This document shows, one piece after another, positions 6,400 through 6,427 of a DNA stretch of 6,427 nucleotides; the stretch's first letter is position 1; the number at the start of each line of letters is the position of its first letter. Source of the DNA: an uncultured bacterium (GTDB lineage: Bacteria > Patescibacteriota > Patescibacteriia > CAIQCM01); contig CAIQCM010000105.1 of the NCBI GenBank assembly GCA_903870305.1, positions 1 to 6,427 of the forward strand, given 5' to 3'. The position numbers and the translations under genes are program-made. The notes below the pieces were generated by a model that was not told the origin of the DNA, did no database searches, and was given only the letters and a program-made list of their open reading frames with translations.

Positions 6400-6427
6400 A
6401 TGGCGACCCCTAATCAAGACAAAACCA
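6400..6427 (+). CDS. Possible start of a downstream gene, truncated by the window edge
   Basis: ATG at 6400 opens nine codons (MATPNQDKT) before the window ends. It lies 64 bases after the pgk stop, beyond the hairpin. No good Shine-Dalgarno is present (an AGG ends only three bases before the ATG), and a TAATAC 7 bases upstream is only a weak -10. Given that other genes here look leaderless, a start at this site is plausible but unproven. The product cannot be identified. Confidence 0.4.

Overview
The window looks bacterial and GC-rich, with no RNA gene, mobile element or CRISPR array that I can support. It holds three complete protein genes, the 3' part of a fourth, and probably the first codons of a fifth, all on the plus strand. 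My best guess at origin is a Candidate Phyla Radiation (Patescibacteria) genome, perhaps Uhrbacteria-like. The grounds are the divergent phosphoglycerate kinase (GGAKIGTKIGLI and STGGGAMLEFL blocks), promoters whose -10 box lies only 6-8 nt before the ATG (leaderless mRNAs), and an AT-rich TAGCTTTTA-type hairpin between genes. A myxobacterial or other deltaproteobacterial origin is the main alternative, because MopE-like Cys-rich repeat proteins are also abundant there. This is inference, not a database result.

Region 1 (1-2222) is the C-terminal 739 residues of a large Cys/Asp-rich repeat protein, open at the left edge. It carries eleven copies of the CDGxDNDCDGxxDN metal-binding motif (MopE type), arranged in a three-motif higher-order repeat of 184-187 residues. 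Two NCGACGN-type Cys modules follow, and the protein then stops. A textbook intrinsic terminator (2270-2306) closes this transcript.

Region 2 (2311-5107) begins five bases after the terminator U-tract with a perfect extended -10 box. It encodes a 512-residue polytopic O-antigen ligase/polymerase-like protein and, overlapping by ATGA, a GT-B family 4 glycosyltransferase with an apparent Shine-Dalgarno. These two look translationally coupled and probably work together in making or attaching a surface polysaccharide.

Region 3 (5113-6336) is phosphoglycerate kinase with its own extended -10 box inside a 20-base gap, again placed to give a leaderless mRNA. It ends in an unusual AT-rich hairpin that includes the stop codon. 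A short ATG-initiated frame then runs off the right edge.

The most interesting points are the hierarchical and partly near-identical repeat structure of the Cys-rich protein, and the paired leaderless promoters contrasted with a Shine-Dalgarno on the internal operon gene. I did not find clear evidence of a new multi-gene defence or mobile system.
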